From: Ktedonobacter sp. SOSP1-85
GTDB taxonomy: Bacteria > Chloroflexota > Ktedonobacteria > Ktedonobacterales > Ktedonobacteraceae
Assembly (NCBI RefSeq): GCF_016587415.1
Contig: NZ_BNJI01000001.1
Coordinates: 6,301,501-6,365,500 of the forward strand
DNA: 64,000 nucleotides
Direction: 5' to 3'
The translations under genes and the position numbers were made by a program. Below the pieces are notes generated by a model, which searched no databases, was not told the origin of the DNA, and saw only the letters and a list, made by a program, of their open reading frames with translations. Each line of letters opens with the position of its first letter. The stretch's first letter is position 1. Of this stretch, positions 46,779 through 56,454 are shown in pieces.

Positions 46779-47594
46779 ATGAATATGGAAGTCCCATTGA
46801 TGAAGGACCGTATTGCCTTAGTGACAGGAGGAAGTCGCGGCATTGGTGCGGCGACAGCGATTCAGCTTGGAGAGCATGGGGCGAGCGTGGCAGTTAACTA
46901 CTATCGCAATGCAACGGCTGCTCAAGAAGTCGTGGAGACCATTGAGAAGGCGGGAGGCAAAGCGATTGCCGTTCAAGCGGATGTCGCGAAGCAGGAGGAG
47001 GTTGAGCGAATGGTTGCGCGCGTTCGCGAGATCCTCGGGCCTATTGATACGCTGGTTCTCAATGCCCCGGCGTCAAGCAGCAATTCCACATCTTCGATTC
47101 CTGCCCACGAACAGCTTCAGGCGATCCTTGCCCCTTTTAGAGGAAGTCGTTGGGACATTTTGGAGTCATTTGTCCGAGGCCAATTACAAGCTGCCTACTA
47201 CCCAAGTCAGGCAGTTCTTCCTGATATGATCAAACACCAGCGAGGAAGCATCATTTTCGTCAGTGCCACCCATGCTCGTCGAGCAAATGAAGGAGGAATA
47301 GCCGTCGCAGTGTCTATAGCCAAAGCCAGCGTAGAGACGATGATGCAGCATATGGCAGAGGAACTCGGACCCTCCGGTATTCGGGTCAATACGGTGGGTG
47401 GGGGGATGATTCTCACCGATCTCAACGCAGGAGCACCACAGGAGATGAAAGACCAGATGGCCCGCAAGACCCCTTTGCGGAGAAATGGGCGACCGGAGGA
47501 CATGGCCTCCGCCATTACCTATCTCGCTTCCAATCAGGCCTCTTTTATCACTGGGGCCTATCTCACTGTGGATGGTGGCAATTTCATCATTTAA
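46779..47594 (+). CDS. Short-chain dehydrogenase/reductase
   Basis: A 271-residue SDR of the 3-oxoacyl-reductase type. The cofactor motif is VTGGSRGIGAATA, then VLNAPASSSN in place of NNAG, the catalytic Ser in IIFVSATHARR, and PLRRNGRPEDMASAITYLAS with GAYLTVDGGN at the end. The usual catalytic Tyr-x3-Lys is replaced around AVAVSIAKAS (Ser for Tyr), so activity is uncertain. Follows the MarR gene and is probably regulated by it. Confidence 0.88.
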   Translation: MNMEVPLMKDRIALVTGGSRGIGAATAIQLGEHGASVAVNYYRNATAAQEVVETIEKAGGKAIAVQADVAKQEEVERMVARVREILGPIDTLVLNAPASSSNSTSSIPAHEQLQAILAPFRGSRWDILESFVRGQLQAAYYPSQAVLPDMIKHQRGSIIFVSATHARRANEGGIAVAVSIAKASVETMMQHMAEELGPSGIRVNTVGGGMILTDLNAGAPQEMKDQMARKTPLRRNGRPEDMASAITYLASNQASFITGAYLTVDGGNFII

Positions 47595-47679
47595 TGTATT
47601 ACCAAAATGATGTACATAAGGTGATATTGAGGAGAAACATGCTTATGATTAGTAAGCCTAACATGGCGGGATCGTGTCG

Positions 47680-48037
47680 GGCTACTCATCCCTCCTGCTA
47701 TATCTACGACAACCGCTATCCAGATGATTGTCGCGGCTGAGTAAGCCAACGTCCAGCAGGTCTGGATGGTGAATGAAACCACGGGACACAATACGTTAGC
47801 AACCTACGCAGCAGCGGCCATACAAACGAGGAAGATTCGCCTTGGAACCTCGATTATGCCAATTTACGGACAACACCCATTGACGCTGGCCCGCCAGGTG
47901 CTGACGGTGAACGAGATTGCCCCACAAAGGCTGCGGCTCGGTGTCGGACCTAGCCATCGCTCTATTGTAGAGGGGATCTACGGACTGGAGATGAAGCAGC
48001 CATTAGAGCATCTGCGTGAGTATTTGGCTCGAGTTGC
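47680..48037 (+). pseudogene. Luciferase-like (LLM) oxidoreductase, N-terminal relic
   Basis: The frame reads RVGLLIPPAISTTTAIQMIV, AAE, stop (TAA), then ANVQQVWMVNETTGHNTLAT, AIQTRKIRLGTSIMPIYGQH, LTVNEIAPQRLRLGVGPSHR. That is the first third of an F420-dependent LLM protein with a nonsense codon. After LREYLA (about 48037) it turns into unrelated sequence. Confidence 0.75.
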
Positions 48038-48040
48038 CTG

Positions 48041-48637
48041 CTCAGATGAACCTGTGCTTCTCTCGTCTGAGCAGGTGGCTCGAATGCCGCCACTTTGCCC
48101 TGGTTCCTGGTGCTTGCCCTGTTGGATGTGGTTGTCAGTCGGCATCACGGCGTCGCGATCCCTTCTGAGGAGCTGAGTGGGCGTTCATCCTGGTAACGTT
48201 ACAAGCAATAAGTGGGATGCTCACCGTCCTCACTGCTGGCCAACTTGTGGCCTTTGTCGTGCCCATCACTTTGATTACCTTCTTTACAGAGAACGCGGCG
48301 AGAAAGCCCCGGTCATTCATGCCTGTCTTTTACCCACATTTAACAATTAGGTTTTGCGGAACAGCATAGGAGGCCAACTCCCCCTGTTGAGTGTTTCACA
48401 AACACATGGAGAGCGATTGGCTCATATAATAATTTGGTAGCAGCGGGAGAGCCTCAGAGAAGGGGCGACGCGCCGTTTATCCTCAGGGGCCTACCTCATG
48501 TTGATGCACTTCGTGAACATATTTATCCATGAAGTTGTAATTCTAGACCTTGATATCCAGGATACTTCTATGACTAGAATGACTATCCAGCAAGCTCGTA
48601 TTTGTTTGATATGTTCAGGTAAAGGAGCCGAGAGAGA
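48041..48637. other. Stretch with membrane-protein-like debris
   Basis: Short hydrophobic frames (LPWFLVLALLDVVV; GMLTVLTAGQLVAFVVPITL) in different phases suggest one or more eroded membrane genes that I cannot assign. No intact gene is seen up to the MDR start. Confidence 0.35.
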
Positions 48638-49585
48638 ATGAAAGCAGCATATATTACTGCTCAGCAAGGTGGTCCAGAAGTGATCGAGTATGGGGATGTG
48701 GAGCAACCTCAAGTCGGAGCCGGTGAAATTTTGCTTCAAGTGCATGCTGTTGGTATTTCTCCGCAGGAGCTCGAATGGGTTCCAACGTGGAAGACTGCCG
48801 ATGGGCAAGAGCGCGCGAAGCCAATCATCATGGGTCATGAGATTTCTGGTTCAGTTGTTGCATTAGGTGAGGGTGTCACAGCATTTCACGTGGGTGACGA
48901 CGTCTATGGACTGAGCAGTTTCTGGAGAAATGGTGCCCAGGCTGAATATACCATTGTCAAACCAGCTGAAATTGCCATGAAGCCTCGTCGTTGTAGCCAT
49001 ATTGAGGCAGCGACGTTACCGCTTTCGGCACTGACTGCCTGGCAAGCATTCTTTGAGCAGGGATCGCTGAAGCGGGGACAGAAAGTCTTGATTCAAGGCG
49101 CTGCTGGTGGTGTAGGAAACTATGCTGTGCAGATCGCGCATTGGGTTGGCGCGCAGGTGATCGCAGTCGCATCAGCACGGCAACATGAGTTTTTGCGTGA
49201 ACTTGGTGCAGATCAGCTTATCGATTACACAACGATGCGTTTTGAAGATGTTGTCAACGATGTTGACTTTGTGTTGGATACCATTGGTGACGATACCCAG
49301 AAACGGTCATTTAAGGTACTGAAAAAAGGCGGTATCCTGGTTGGTATTGCTGGCGAGCAGGAGAATAGGATCTTTGAGTGGGCGAAGCAATATGAACGGG
49401 ATGCAAAGTGGTTTATTGTTCGCCCTAACCATGAGCAACTAGCACGCATTGCCGAGTTCGTTGATGAAGGTCATATGAAACCTGTTGTGAATAGCGTCTA
49501 TCCATTAGCTGAAACGCGTCAGGCATATGAGCATAGTTTGAGTGGTCATATGCGTGGCAAAGTTGTCATCCAGGTGGTGGAGTAG
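48638..49585 (+). CDS. MDR-family quinone oxidoreductase / zinc-independent alcohol dehydrogenase-like
   Basis: A 315-residue NADPH-dependent reductase. The GroES-like domain has GPEVIEYGDVEQPQVGAGEI and GHEISGSVVALGEGVTAFHV; the Rossmann domain has VLIQGAAGGVGNYAVQIAHW. Catalytic zinc ligands of alcohol dehydrogenases are absent, fitting the quinone-oxidoreductase branch. The ATG follows AAAGGAG by about 11 bp. It is intact, unlike the MDR fragment at 43.5 kb. Confidence 0.9.
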   Translation: MKAAYITAQQGGPEVIEYGDVEQPQVGAGEILLQVHAVGISPQELEWVPTWKTADGQERAKPIIMGHEISGSVVALGEGVTAFHVGDDVYGLSSFWRNGAQAEYTIVKPAEIAMKPRRCSHIEAATLPLSALTAWQAFFEQGSLKRGQKVLIQGAAGGVGNYAVQIAHWVGAQVIAVASARQHEFLRELGADQLIDYTTMRFEDVVNDVDFVLDTIGDDTQKRSFKVLKKGGILVGIAGEQENRIFEWAKQYERDAKWFIVRPNHEQLARIAEFVDEGHMKPVVNSVYPLAETRQAYEHSLSGHMRGKVVIQVVE

Positions 49586-49604
49586 CTTTATAAAGTATCC
49601 CGGT

Positions 49605-49762
49605 TCTGGCACACTCTCGGTGATTCCGCTCGCTTGTTTAAGAGCCTCGAACTAGACAAAGGGATTGTGTCAACTGGGAAAACAGTGCTTCGTTTTGAAG
49701 ACATAGGACCTCTCAACCAGATGCTCAACGTTCTCCCGGCTCACCAGAAGGAGGATCAGTAA
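49605..49762 (+). pseudogene. C-terminal fragment of an unidentified protein
   Basis: About 52 codons without start: WHTLGDSARLFKSLELDKGI, TGKTVLRFEDIGPLNQMLNV and LPAHQKEDQ. It ends 1 bp before the start of the serine-recombinase relic, so the two look like remains of one element. Family not recognised. Confidence 0.35.
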
Positions 49763-49763
49763 G

Positions 49764-50375
49764 ATGACGCAGCAGGTCACCGCTCACCACCTTAGTCGCC
49801 TAGCATGTTTGTAAGTGCGGCAAAGTACGCTAAAGCCTCGTCCTTGAGAATACCGAAAGTACTTCCCGACAGTATGCGCTCCGCGAACGCGCGCTAGCAC
49901 TCGGTTGGAGCGAGGAGCGCATCGTGGTGATCGACCAGGACCTGGGCTATTTGGGAGCCTTGACAGCCGACCGTCTGGGATTCCAACGCCTGGTGGCTGA
50001 AGTCGGCCTCGGACAAGTCGGGCTGGTCTTAGGTCTGGAGGTTTCTCGGCTCGCGCGCAACTCCAGCGATTGGTATCATCTGTTGGAAATCTGCGCGCTC
50101 ACCCATACCTTGATCCTGGATGAAGAGGGCCTCTACGATCCCTCTACCTTCAATGACCGCCTCTTGCTTGGACGAGAAGCGGCACGATGAGTGAAGCAGA
50201 ACTCTTTGCGCTGTGCGCCCGCCTGCAAGGCGGTATCCTCAACAAAGCGAGGCGGGGAGCCCTCAAACTGACCTTACCCATCGGGTTGATCTACACCGAA
50301 ACGGATACGGTGGTGCTTGATCCCGAACGGCCACGTGCAGGCCGCTTGATTCAAGAAATGTCAGAGAGGGACTAA
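49764..50375 (+). pseudogene. Large serine recombinase, N-terminal relic
   Basis: Starts MTQQVTAHHLSRLACL, then a stop where YVRQST should follow (VRQSTLK is present after it). In further frames it reads VLENTESTSRQYALRERALA, VVIDQDLGYLGALTADRLGF, LGLEVSRLARNSSDWYHLLE, then MSEAELFALCARLQGGILNK. At least one stop and two shifts are present. The catalytic Ser context is in VRQST. The sequence leaves the family after LDPERPR, and the DNA-binding part is missing. Confidence 0.75.
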
Positions 50376-50890
50376 TACGATGCTGTGGTGGCTACCTGCT
50401 TCCATGTGCCGTTCGTCGAATAAAAGCCAGCAGCATAGGCAGATTCAGATGAGTGGTAATCACCCACCATTGGAGTATAGCACGATGTCTGACCTGGAGA
50501 AACCCATCCATTGCCGCCCGCCGAGGAACAATCATAATACTTACCACGTGAACTAATAATCTGCGCATCTCCGTAGTGACCGGATGGCATCGGTGCGTTA
50601 AACGTAACTTTTGCCCACGTGGCGCCGCACGTTGCGCTATAGCGAAGGGTAACATTTGCTCTCAACCCTCCTCCTAAATCGCTACTTGTTACCACATGCA
50701 TATCTTGTCCATCATCAGCGCAGCCCGTAGATACGGGACTTTTCCCATCGCAACTTGTGTCAAGACAGCTTGCTGCAGCAAGCGCTGGAGAAGTGGTGTG
50801 CGCGGAGGCAACTCCTGTGGTGAAAACTATCATGGTACTGAGCATGAGGAGCATAAGTCCCAGCGACATTATATGTTTGATACTAAACAT
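50372..50890 (-). CDS. Secreted DUF2690-type protein
   Basis: A 172-residue exported protein. The signal peptide ends near GVASAHT. The mature part has CDGKSPVSTGCADDGQDMHV and NVTLRYSATCGATWAKVTFN, the DUF2690 (YjfA) pattern with conserved Cys, then a Ser/Gly/Tyr-rich tail. The family is common in secreted proteins of actinobacteria and ktedonobacteria, function unknown. Its 3' end overlaps the recombinase relic by 4 bp. Confidence 0.82.
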   Translation of the reverse strand: MFSIKHIMSLGLMLLMLSTMIVFTTGVASAHTTSPALAAASCLDTSCDGKSPVSTGCADDGQDMHVVTSSDLGGGLRANVTLRYSATCGATWAKVTFNAPMPSGHYGDAQIISSRGKYYDCSSAGGNGWVSPGQTSCYTPMVGDYHSSESAYAAGFYSTNGTWKQVATTASY

Positions 50891-51556
50891 CCTTTTTCCT
50901 TTTGTTTCCTTACGCTTGACGCAAGGATTGTGCTGAATAGAACCTCTGCCTCAAGGAGAGGTTTGCCTCTGGTGTGATCATCATAACGTGATCACTACAC
51001 AGAAAGAGGGTTGAAAGGTCCTTTTTGGGACAGCTTTCCTGCTTTCTCGTGATGTGGGATGTTATCAAGAAGTCCACCACGTGTGATCGTCGCAAAGCAA
51101 ACGATTCAACCGTCAGATATGTGACAACGTTCCCCTTTGATGCTGCCCATGCCAGATATGTTGAAGAACTGTCCTTGTGACGTGGAAGGAGTGCGCTACG
51201 TTTTTGCACACGGTGAGGAGGCCTGCATGGCAAGAGCATCATTGGCCAAAGCGTACCTCCCGACACCTCGCCATAACATGCTTGACGTACGTGGCCAGTG
51301 CAAAGTGAGCAAAAAACACCTGGAGGCTTGTGGGCTTTCGGTCACCGTAGCTCAAACTGGGGACACTCGGACCTGATGAATGGTTGCTCTTTCTGAAGTT
51401 GTCTGGCTACGCAGCGCGAAAAAAGCCACAGAGGAAGCTGGAGATCATCCAACTTCCTCTCCTAGACCTCGACGAGAATCAGCCGCAGGAGGTCTCGTCA
51501 TGAGCTTTCCGTAGAACTGCCTCATTCTCGTGAGATCGCACCGCGCTGCTCCTCGG
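50891..51556. other. Gene-free stretch with one half of an inverted repeat
   Basis: No convincing gene. The frames here lack domains. Positions 51265-51313 match, inverted, 53331-53380 with about three differences over 46 bp. Confidence 0.4.
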
Positions 51557-52384
51557 CTACGGCCACCCGACGCCTGGTGCAGGCGCCCAGGTGGTGAGGA
51601 TCTGGCCCGTTCGTGTCTGGTCTGCCATGTGCTCAAAACCACGCCACTCGGCTACCATCAGGAACAGCGTTTGCTTCTTTCCCCCTCCGAGCATACATGC
51701 GAAGCAGCCACGGTCAAGATGGATCGTCTGCAAAACCTCACCACCTTCTCTCACCCGCACGCAACACTTGTTCGGGACATCACCGTACCAAACGGCACCT
51801 TCAGCGTCGAGACAGATACCATCAGGGGCAACTCCTTCGAGCGCGGCCCAGACTCGCCGATTCGACAGGCCGCCGTCTTCATCGATGTCAAAAGCCGTGA
51901 GACGGTTCCCGTGGGACTCGGCGACTATCAGTGTCTTGTTATCGGATGTCACGGCCATCCCATTCGGAAAAGCGATGTTGTCAGCCACCTGGCGCACCGA
52001 CCCATTGGGGGTGTGCAACACAATGATTCCAGGAGCATTAAAGCTGCCACCGTTGACGTAGATGTTGCCGCGACCATCCACGACGATCTCGTTCCAGATG
52101 TCAGCAAGGCTGCGCAGGTCAGCATGGGTCACCAGCTCCCCGTCGGGCTCCCTGCGCAGGAGAAGTCCCTCACGCCCTGAGACGACGAGCAGACGCCCAT
52201 CGGGCAGCCAGTCGATGCAAAAGGGAATCGTGGTCGGCACGCGGGCCATGATTTCGCTCTGGCCCTCCAGATCGACGGCAACGATCTCCTGAGTGCCCCA
52301 GTTGGAAAACCACAGACGGTCCTCGTGCCAGCGCGGCGACTCACCGAACGCGAGACCAGTCAACAAGGTTTGCAGGTCAGGCAT
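51557..52384 (-). CDS. SMP-30/gluconolactonase-family protein
   Basis: A 275-residue six-bladed propeller hydrolase. The ATG at 52384 follows AAAAGGAG; the longer frame upstream runs through repeat sequence and is not used. Motifs: GLAFGESPRWHEDRLWFSNW with the metal-binding Glu, WLPDGRLLVVSGREG, NEIVVDGRGNIYVN and PDGICLDAEGAVW, which carry the Asn/Asp metal ligands. Likely a calcium- or zinc-dependent lactonase acting on sugar lactones. Confidence 0.9.
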   Translation of the reverse strand: MPDLQTLLTGLAFGESPRWHEDRLWFSNWGTQEIVAVDLEGQSEIMARVPTTIPFCIDWLPDGRLLVVSGREGLLLRREPDGELVTHADLRSLADIWNEIVVDGRGNIYVNGGSFNAPGIIVLHTPNGSVRQVADNIAFPNGMAVTSDNKTLIVAESHGNRLTAFDIDEDGGLSNRRVWAALEGVAPDGICLDAEGAVWYGDVPNKCCVRVREGGEVLQTIHLDRGCFACMLGGGKKQTLFLMVAEWRGFEHMADQTRTGQILTTWAPAPGVGWP

Positions 52385-52479
52385 GTGAAAACTCCTTTTA
52401 TCAAAAGATTCACAGGATCTCTGTCCTCCTGTTTCTATTTGCACCTTGCAAGTAGAGTGTAAATTATGGAAAGAAGCTG

Positions 52480-53236
52480 TTGATTTTTTGGCAATTGTTC
52501 TGTTGAACGCATCTCTTCTTCTTTCGCCTATGAAGTCATTCTCGCGAGCCTCATCCCGCGAGAACGTGAAGCAAGAACCACCTAGCATAATGGGCAAGAA
52601 ATCAAAGCTTCTTTCCATAATTTACAACTAATGATCGAATTATAGATAAACGCGATGAAGCCATGTCAGTATGAGGTTATTCCGCCTGTAACACGGCTAA
52701 TATGTTCCCAGCCGGGTCTTTAAACCAGGCTATATCAGGCCCCATCTTTTGAGAGATGCCGCGCATGATGCCCTTCTCATCTTGCACCATTCCTTCATAG
52801 CGCTCAAAGCTGACGCTTCGGCTTTTGAGCTCATCAACCGCAGCATCAATGTCATCAACGACAAAATCCAGCATCGTGAACGTCGCTGGCTGGTGATTGT
52901 CTTTTGGATAGGCAAACGCTGTGCCTCCACCAGGCAAATGAAGCCGGAGGCCGCCGCCCTCTTCGACCACGTGTAGCCCTAGAGCCTGAGCATAAAATGC
53001 CTTAGCTTTTGCTAGATCATTCACTGAAAACCCGCTAAATGCTGTTTTTGGTCGAAACATATCTCTCTCCTTGTTATTTACAGTACACTTTCCTTCGATC
53101 TATGTACATGATTATCCTTGCATTTTGCAAGTATAAACAGAATACTCCCGGTGAGCAGAAAAAACTTCTCGAATCTTGCCCTTCGGCAGACGAAGAAGAG
53201 ATGCGTTCAACAGAACAATTGCCAAAAAATCAGCAG
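52480..53236. repeat. Inner inverted repeat pair of about 45 bp around the glyoxalase gene
   Basis: GAAGAAGAGATGCGTTCAAC and GAACAATTGCCAAAAAATCA with a CAGCTT tail occur on the minus strand at about 52480-52527 and on the plus strand at about 53188-53236, with one mismatch. Each arm lies upstream of a minus-strand gene but in opposite orientation. Confidence 0.72.
52677..53060 (-). CDS. VOC-family (glyoxalase/dioxygenase-like) protein
   Basis: A 127-residue vicinal-oxygen-chelate protein with two beta-alpha-beta units: FSGFSVNDLAKAKAFYAQAL, LRLHLPGGGTAFAY, then MLDFVVDDIDAAVDELKSRS and WFKDPAGNILAVLQ. Metal-ligand positions are only partly kept, and the metal-binding His near the start of domain 1 is not obvious. 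Detoxification or binding role. Enclosed by the 45-bp inverted repeats. Confidence 0.9.
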   Translation of the reverse strand: MFRPKTAFSGFSVNDLAKAKAFYAQALGLHVVEEGGGLRLHLPGGGTAFAYPKDNHQPATFTMLDFVVDDIDAAVDELKSRSVSFERYEGMVQDEKGIMRGISQKMGPDIAWFKDPAGNILAVLQAE

Positions 53237-53684
53237 CTTATTGGATCTTACCCAGTTCTGCCAGATCTCACACCGACCATGATACCCCTCGCGTCAGGCG
53301 CGTCAAACGCCACGTGCCTGTTCCAGTTTTTGGCTCACTTTGCACTGGCCACATACGTCAAGCATGTTACGACGAGGTGCCCACCTCCCTGAGGTGGATG
53401 GTGCAAAAAACCTTGGCGCACCCTCTGCGTGTGGCAGATCGCGTTCTCCTGGTTCTCTTTTTCCCATGTTTTTCCTGTGTCTGCGCGGAGCCCGGGTCTG
53501 TGATCTTCCTGCATTTTTTCTGCAAAATCGCGATTGCAAAGAAAGGTGCGCTTTTCTGCTCAAAAAGAGGTGCCACTGCCTCCTTTTGGTGGCTGTGTTT
53601 CTGTGTGTGGTCCCGCCCTCATCTTCCTCTGCTGCTCTTCTTTCAAGTGGAGGCTATCGGTGCTTGGTGCCTGCTTCAAAAGTT
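53061..53684. other. Gene-free stretch with repeat arms
   Basis: Contains the right arms of both inverted-repeat pairs. Long plus-strand frames here are rich in Cys, Leu and Ser and match nothing; I regard them as non-coding. Confidence 0.45.
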
Positions 53685-53741
53685 GGGGTCAGCGCATCCA
53701 AATCTGAAAACTGCACGCGAAGGTTTGGATGCGCTGACCCC
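53685..53741. terminator. Perfect 18-bp hairpin downstream of the rhodanese gene
   Basis: GGGGTCAGCGCATCCAAA pairs fully with its complement across a 21-nt loop. It begins 18 bp after the end of the minus-strand rhodanese gene, as expected for the end of the sulfur operon, but has no T-run and could instead be an inverted-repeat remnant. Confidence 0.5.
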
Positions 53742-53758
53742 CATTCCAGACCACCGCC

Positions 53759-54097
53759 CTATGGTTTCCTCACTGGGAGCCGTTGGCGAATCCAAGCGTT
53801 CATGCCGCCAGCCAGATTGCTCACCTGGGAAAAACCTGCCTGCTGCAACGTCTGTGCAGCAGCCATGCTGCGTTGCCCACTGCAGCACACCGTAATGATT
53901 TCTCGTGAGCGATCCAGCTCTGATAATTGCCTGGAGAGGCTCCCCAGCGGAATATGGATGGCGTTGTTGATGTGTCCCTCCTGCCATTCAGATGGCTCGC
54001 GCACATCGACAATGATTGCCCCAGCCTTCTGCTTGAGGCTGGCCTGTTCAGGGGAAACATTGGGAACAGACGATTGATTAAAAATGTGACGAAACAT
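53759..54097 (-). CDS. Single-domain rhodanese sulfurtransferase
   Basis: A 112-residue protein: AGAIIVDVREPSEWQEGHIN, NAIHIPLGSL, active-site loop VCCSGQRSMAAA with the persulfide-forming Cys, and NLAGGMNAW. It carries sulfane sulfur in the cytoplasm. Last gene of the sulfur operon, 38 bp after the TauE-like gene. Confidence 0.93.
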   Translation of the reverse strand: MFRHIFNQSSVPNVSPEQASLKQKAGAIIVDVREPSEWQEGHINNAIHIPLGSLSRQLSELDRSREIITVCCSGQRSMAAAQTLQQAGFSQVSNLAGGMNAWIRQRLPVRKP

Positions 54098-54135
54098 TGA
54101 TGATCCTCAATTCTCTTTTCTTTATGGTCTTTCCA

Positions 54136-54899
54136 TTAGAATATCAGCAACTTTGGCACATTGAGCACCAGCAGCACCACACCCAGGGCCAGCACGAACA
54201 GGGCAAATGCCTGCTGTAAGCGGGCAACCGGGAGGATTCGCACCAGTTTGGCACCAACCAGCAGTCCGATGAATCCTATGGCGGTGAATACCAGGATCTC
54301 GGCCCAGGGGAGGGCCACATGACTGTTCAGGTGACCGGAAATCCCCGCAGCGCTATTGAGCGCAATCACGACCAGAGATGAACCCACGGCGGTCGGCATG
54401 TCCATGCCGAGCAGGAGGACGAGGGCCGGGACAATCAGAAACCCGCCGCCGACTCCCAGAAAGCCGGTGAGCAAGCCAACACCAAAACCTCCGAGCAGAA
54501 CCAGCCACCAGGGCCGGCGCGTCGCGGTCGTGGCTACACCCGCTTTTGGTCGCAGCATCAGCAGCGCAATAACCAGCATCAAAAACGCAAACAGCATCAG
54601 GAGCAGCGTGCTATTGAGCATGGTTGAGGCACGCGCGCCCGCGTACGAGGAGACGGTGCCATACGCCCCGAAGAGGAGTGCTTCTTTGAGCCTGACATTC
54701 CCGCTTCGCCAGTGCAGTACACTGCCCATCACTGAGTTCAGCCCACGATGATCAGTGAAGCCGTCACAGCCACATGCGGGTCCATCTGCAGCAGATACAC
54801 CAGGACTGGAACCGTCAGAATAGATCCCCCACCCCCCAATATTCCCAAAACGAGGCCGATTGCGGCACCGAAAACAACCGTCATGAGCAACAGACTCAC
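54136..54899 (-). pseudogene. TauE/SafE-family sulfite/sulfonate exporter, one-base frameshift
   Basis: The GTG at 54899 gives SLLLMTVVFGAAIGLVLGIL, GGGGSILTVPVLVYLLQMD, TASLIIVG then stop. The following frame gives LNSVMGSVLHWRSGNVRLKE and the remaining helices, including GGFLIVPALVLLLGMDMP. Adding one T at about 54739 (GGCTTGAAC for GGCTGAAC) restores a normal eight-helix protein of about 254 residues. In this operon it would export sulfite or thiosulfate made from persulfide oxidation. The break could be a sequence error. Confidence 0.85.
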
Positions 54900-54929
54900 C
54901 CTTACTCCTCCCTCTCTCTTATCTCTGTG

Positions 54930-54955
54930 CTCCAGGCACCCGAGGGTGCCTGGAG
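54930..54955. terminator. Intercistronic hairpin
   Basis: CTCCAGGCACCC-ga-GGGTGCCTGGAG, a perfect 12-bp stem between the persulfide-dioxygenase-like gene and the TauE-like gene. It could lower downstream expression or protect the mRNA end. Confidence 0.55.
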
Positions 54956-54964
54956 TCTCTTTTC

Positions 54965-56404
54965 TCAAAGATAGGAAGGCTCGGCCCCTTTGACCACCGG
55001 ATAGCCAGCCTTTTGCCACTGGAGCAACCCTCCCACGAGATCCATGACCTGTGGATAGCTATGGGCTTCCAGCAAACTTGCGCCAATGGGCGAACGGGCT
55101 CCTCCCTGGCATTGCACCACGATGGGTTTCTCAGGAGAGATCTCCTGCAAATGCTGTCGCAGTGAGCCCAGGTGAATATGCTGGCTTCCCTGGATATGGC
55201 CTGCTACGTACTCGTCGCGACTGCGGATATCGAGCCAGGTCACCTGTCCCTGGGCGAGCAGCTGCCGGGCCTCCTGTACCGTGATTTGCGGCGTATTGCC
55301 CAACGGTTGCCGGGTCGATTTCCAGGTGGCGAGCACATCAAGGGTCCAGACATGGGCCACCTGATCCAGACCGATGAGACGCAGCTGGGTAATCACCTGC
55401 CGGAGAGTAGAAGCATCAACGATCAGCGAGAATGGCCGGTCGTAGGGAAACAACCATCCAGCCCAGTTCAGGAAGATGGGCCCAAACGGCACGTGGGTAG
55501 TCCCCGGGATATGTTCCTCCACGTACTGCCGGGAAGGACGGGTATCGATGACCGGGATACCTGATTGCAGATCCGCCATCAGTTGCTCGATGCTTGCTTC
55601 AGGCAGCGGGATTGCCCCTTCGCTCACCAGGACTGGTCCGATCTTATTGACGCGCTTCATTTCCGCGAAGTAGGTAGGTGGTTCCGGTTGTCCCGCCAGC
55701 ACCGTTTGGACAAAGCGTTGCTCGTCAGTTACCTCAAACGCCCAGTTCGTGCGTTTCTCATATCCCAGGGTCGTTTGCGGAATTGCGCCTAAGGCTCGTC
55801 CGCACGCGCTACCTGCTCCATGGCCAGGCCAGATCTGCAGGTAGTCGGGCAAGGCGTGGAAGCGCTGCAACGAGCGGAAGAGTTGGCGTGCTCCTGACTC
55901 CGCCGTGCCGGTGATCCCGGCGGCTTTTTCCAGCAGATCCGGGCGGCCAACATCGCCGACAAACAGGAAGTCGCCGGTAAATATACCCATCGGTTCATCG
56001 GTTGCCGCAGTATCGGTCAGCAAGAACGAGAGGTGCTCCGGGGTATGACCGGGTGTGTGCAAAGCCTCGATGCGGATGTTGCCAACACGGAACGTCTCCC
56101 CATCGTGCAGGAGGATGGCTCCTGCTTCCCCAGCGTACCCATATTTCCAGTCTGCGGGACCCATATCTGAAAGGTAGAGCTGTGCGCCGGTTGCGCGCGC
56201 CAGTTCGCGCGCCCCGGAGACAAAATCAGCGTGAATATGCGTCTCAGTGACAGCCGTGATGCGCAATCCCTTGCTCTCTGCCAGCGCGATATAGTCCTCA
56301 ACCTTGCGGTTGGGATCGATAATCAGCGCTTCGCCTGCCGCGGCGCAACCCACCAGGTAACTGGCCTGGGCCAGGGTTTCATCATAGATTAAACGGAGGA
56401 TCAT
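54965..56404 (-). CDS. Persulfide dioxygenase-rhodanese fusion (MBL fold plus two rhodanese domains)
   Basis: A 479-residue CstB-like enzyme. The MBL domain (about 1-240) has the metal motif ETHIHADFVSG, HTPGHTPEHLSF, TGDFLFVGDVGRPDLL and WPGHGAGSACG, as in ETHE1-type non-haem iron persulfide dioxygenases. The first rhodanese domain (about 270-370) lacks the Cys (SLIVDASTLRQ), and the second (about 375-475) has VVQCQGGARSPIG. It would oxidise low-molecular-weight persulfide to sulfite and transfer sulfur. Central gene of the operon. Confidence 0.93.
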   Translation of the reverse strand: MILRLIYDETLAQASYLVGCAAAGEALIIDPNRKVEDYIALAESKGLRITAVTETHIHADFVSGARELARATGAQLYLSDMGPADWKYGYAGEAGAILLHDGETFRVGNIRIEALHTPGHTPEHLSFLLTDTAATDEPMGIFTGDFLFVGDVGRPDLLEKAAGITGTAESGARQLFRSLQRFHALPDYLQIWPGHGAGSACGRALGAIPQTTLGYEKRTNWAFEVTDEQRFVQTVLAGQPEPPTYFAEMKRVNKIGPVLVSEGAIPLPEASIEQLMADLQSGIPVIDTRPSRQYVEEHIPGTTHVPFGPIFLNWAGWLFPYDRPFSLIVDASTLRQVITQLRLIGLDQVAHVWTLDVLATWKSTRQPLGNTPQITVQEARQLLAQGQVTWLDIRSRDEYVAGHIQGSQHIHLGSLRQHLQEISPEKPIVVQCQGGARSPIGASLLEAHSYPQVMDLVGGLLQWQKAGYPVVKGAEPSYL

Positions 56405-56454
56405 AGCAATTCACTCTTTCTCTGTGGATGGTATTGACATCTTTCTGCGGCTTA

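Larger units (their letters stand above)
51265..53380. repeat. Inverted repeat pair of about 46 bp flanking the SMP-30/VOC region
   Basis: Plus strand at 51265 contains ACACCTCG, then TAACATGCTTGACGTA and GTGGCCAGTGCAAAGTGAGC. The same words occur on the minus strand at 53331-53380 with about three mismatches. The arms flank the SMP-30 and glyoxalase genes and lie outside the second, inner pair of repeats. They could be ends of a degenerate mobile element. Confidence 0.65.

Noticed and set aside
53340..54077. Long plus-strand frame of 245 codons
   Set aside because: Crosses a perfect hairpin and runs antisense to the rhodanese gene; composition is rich in Cys, Ser and Leu without motifs.
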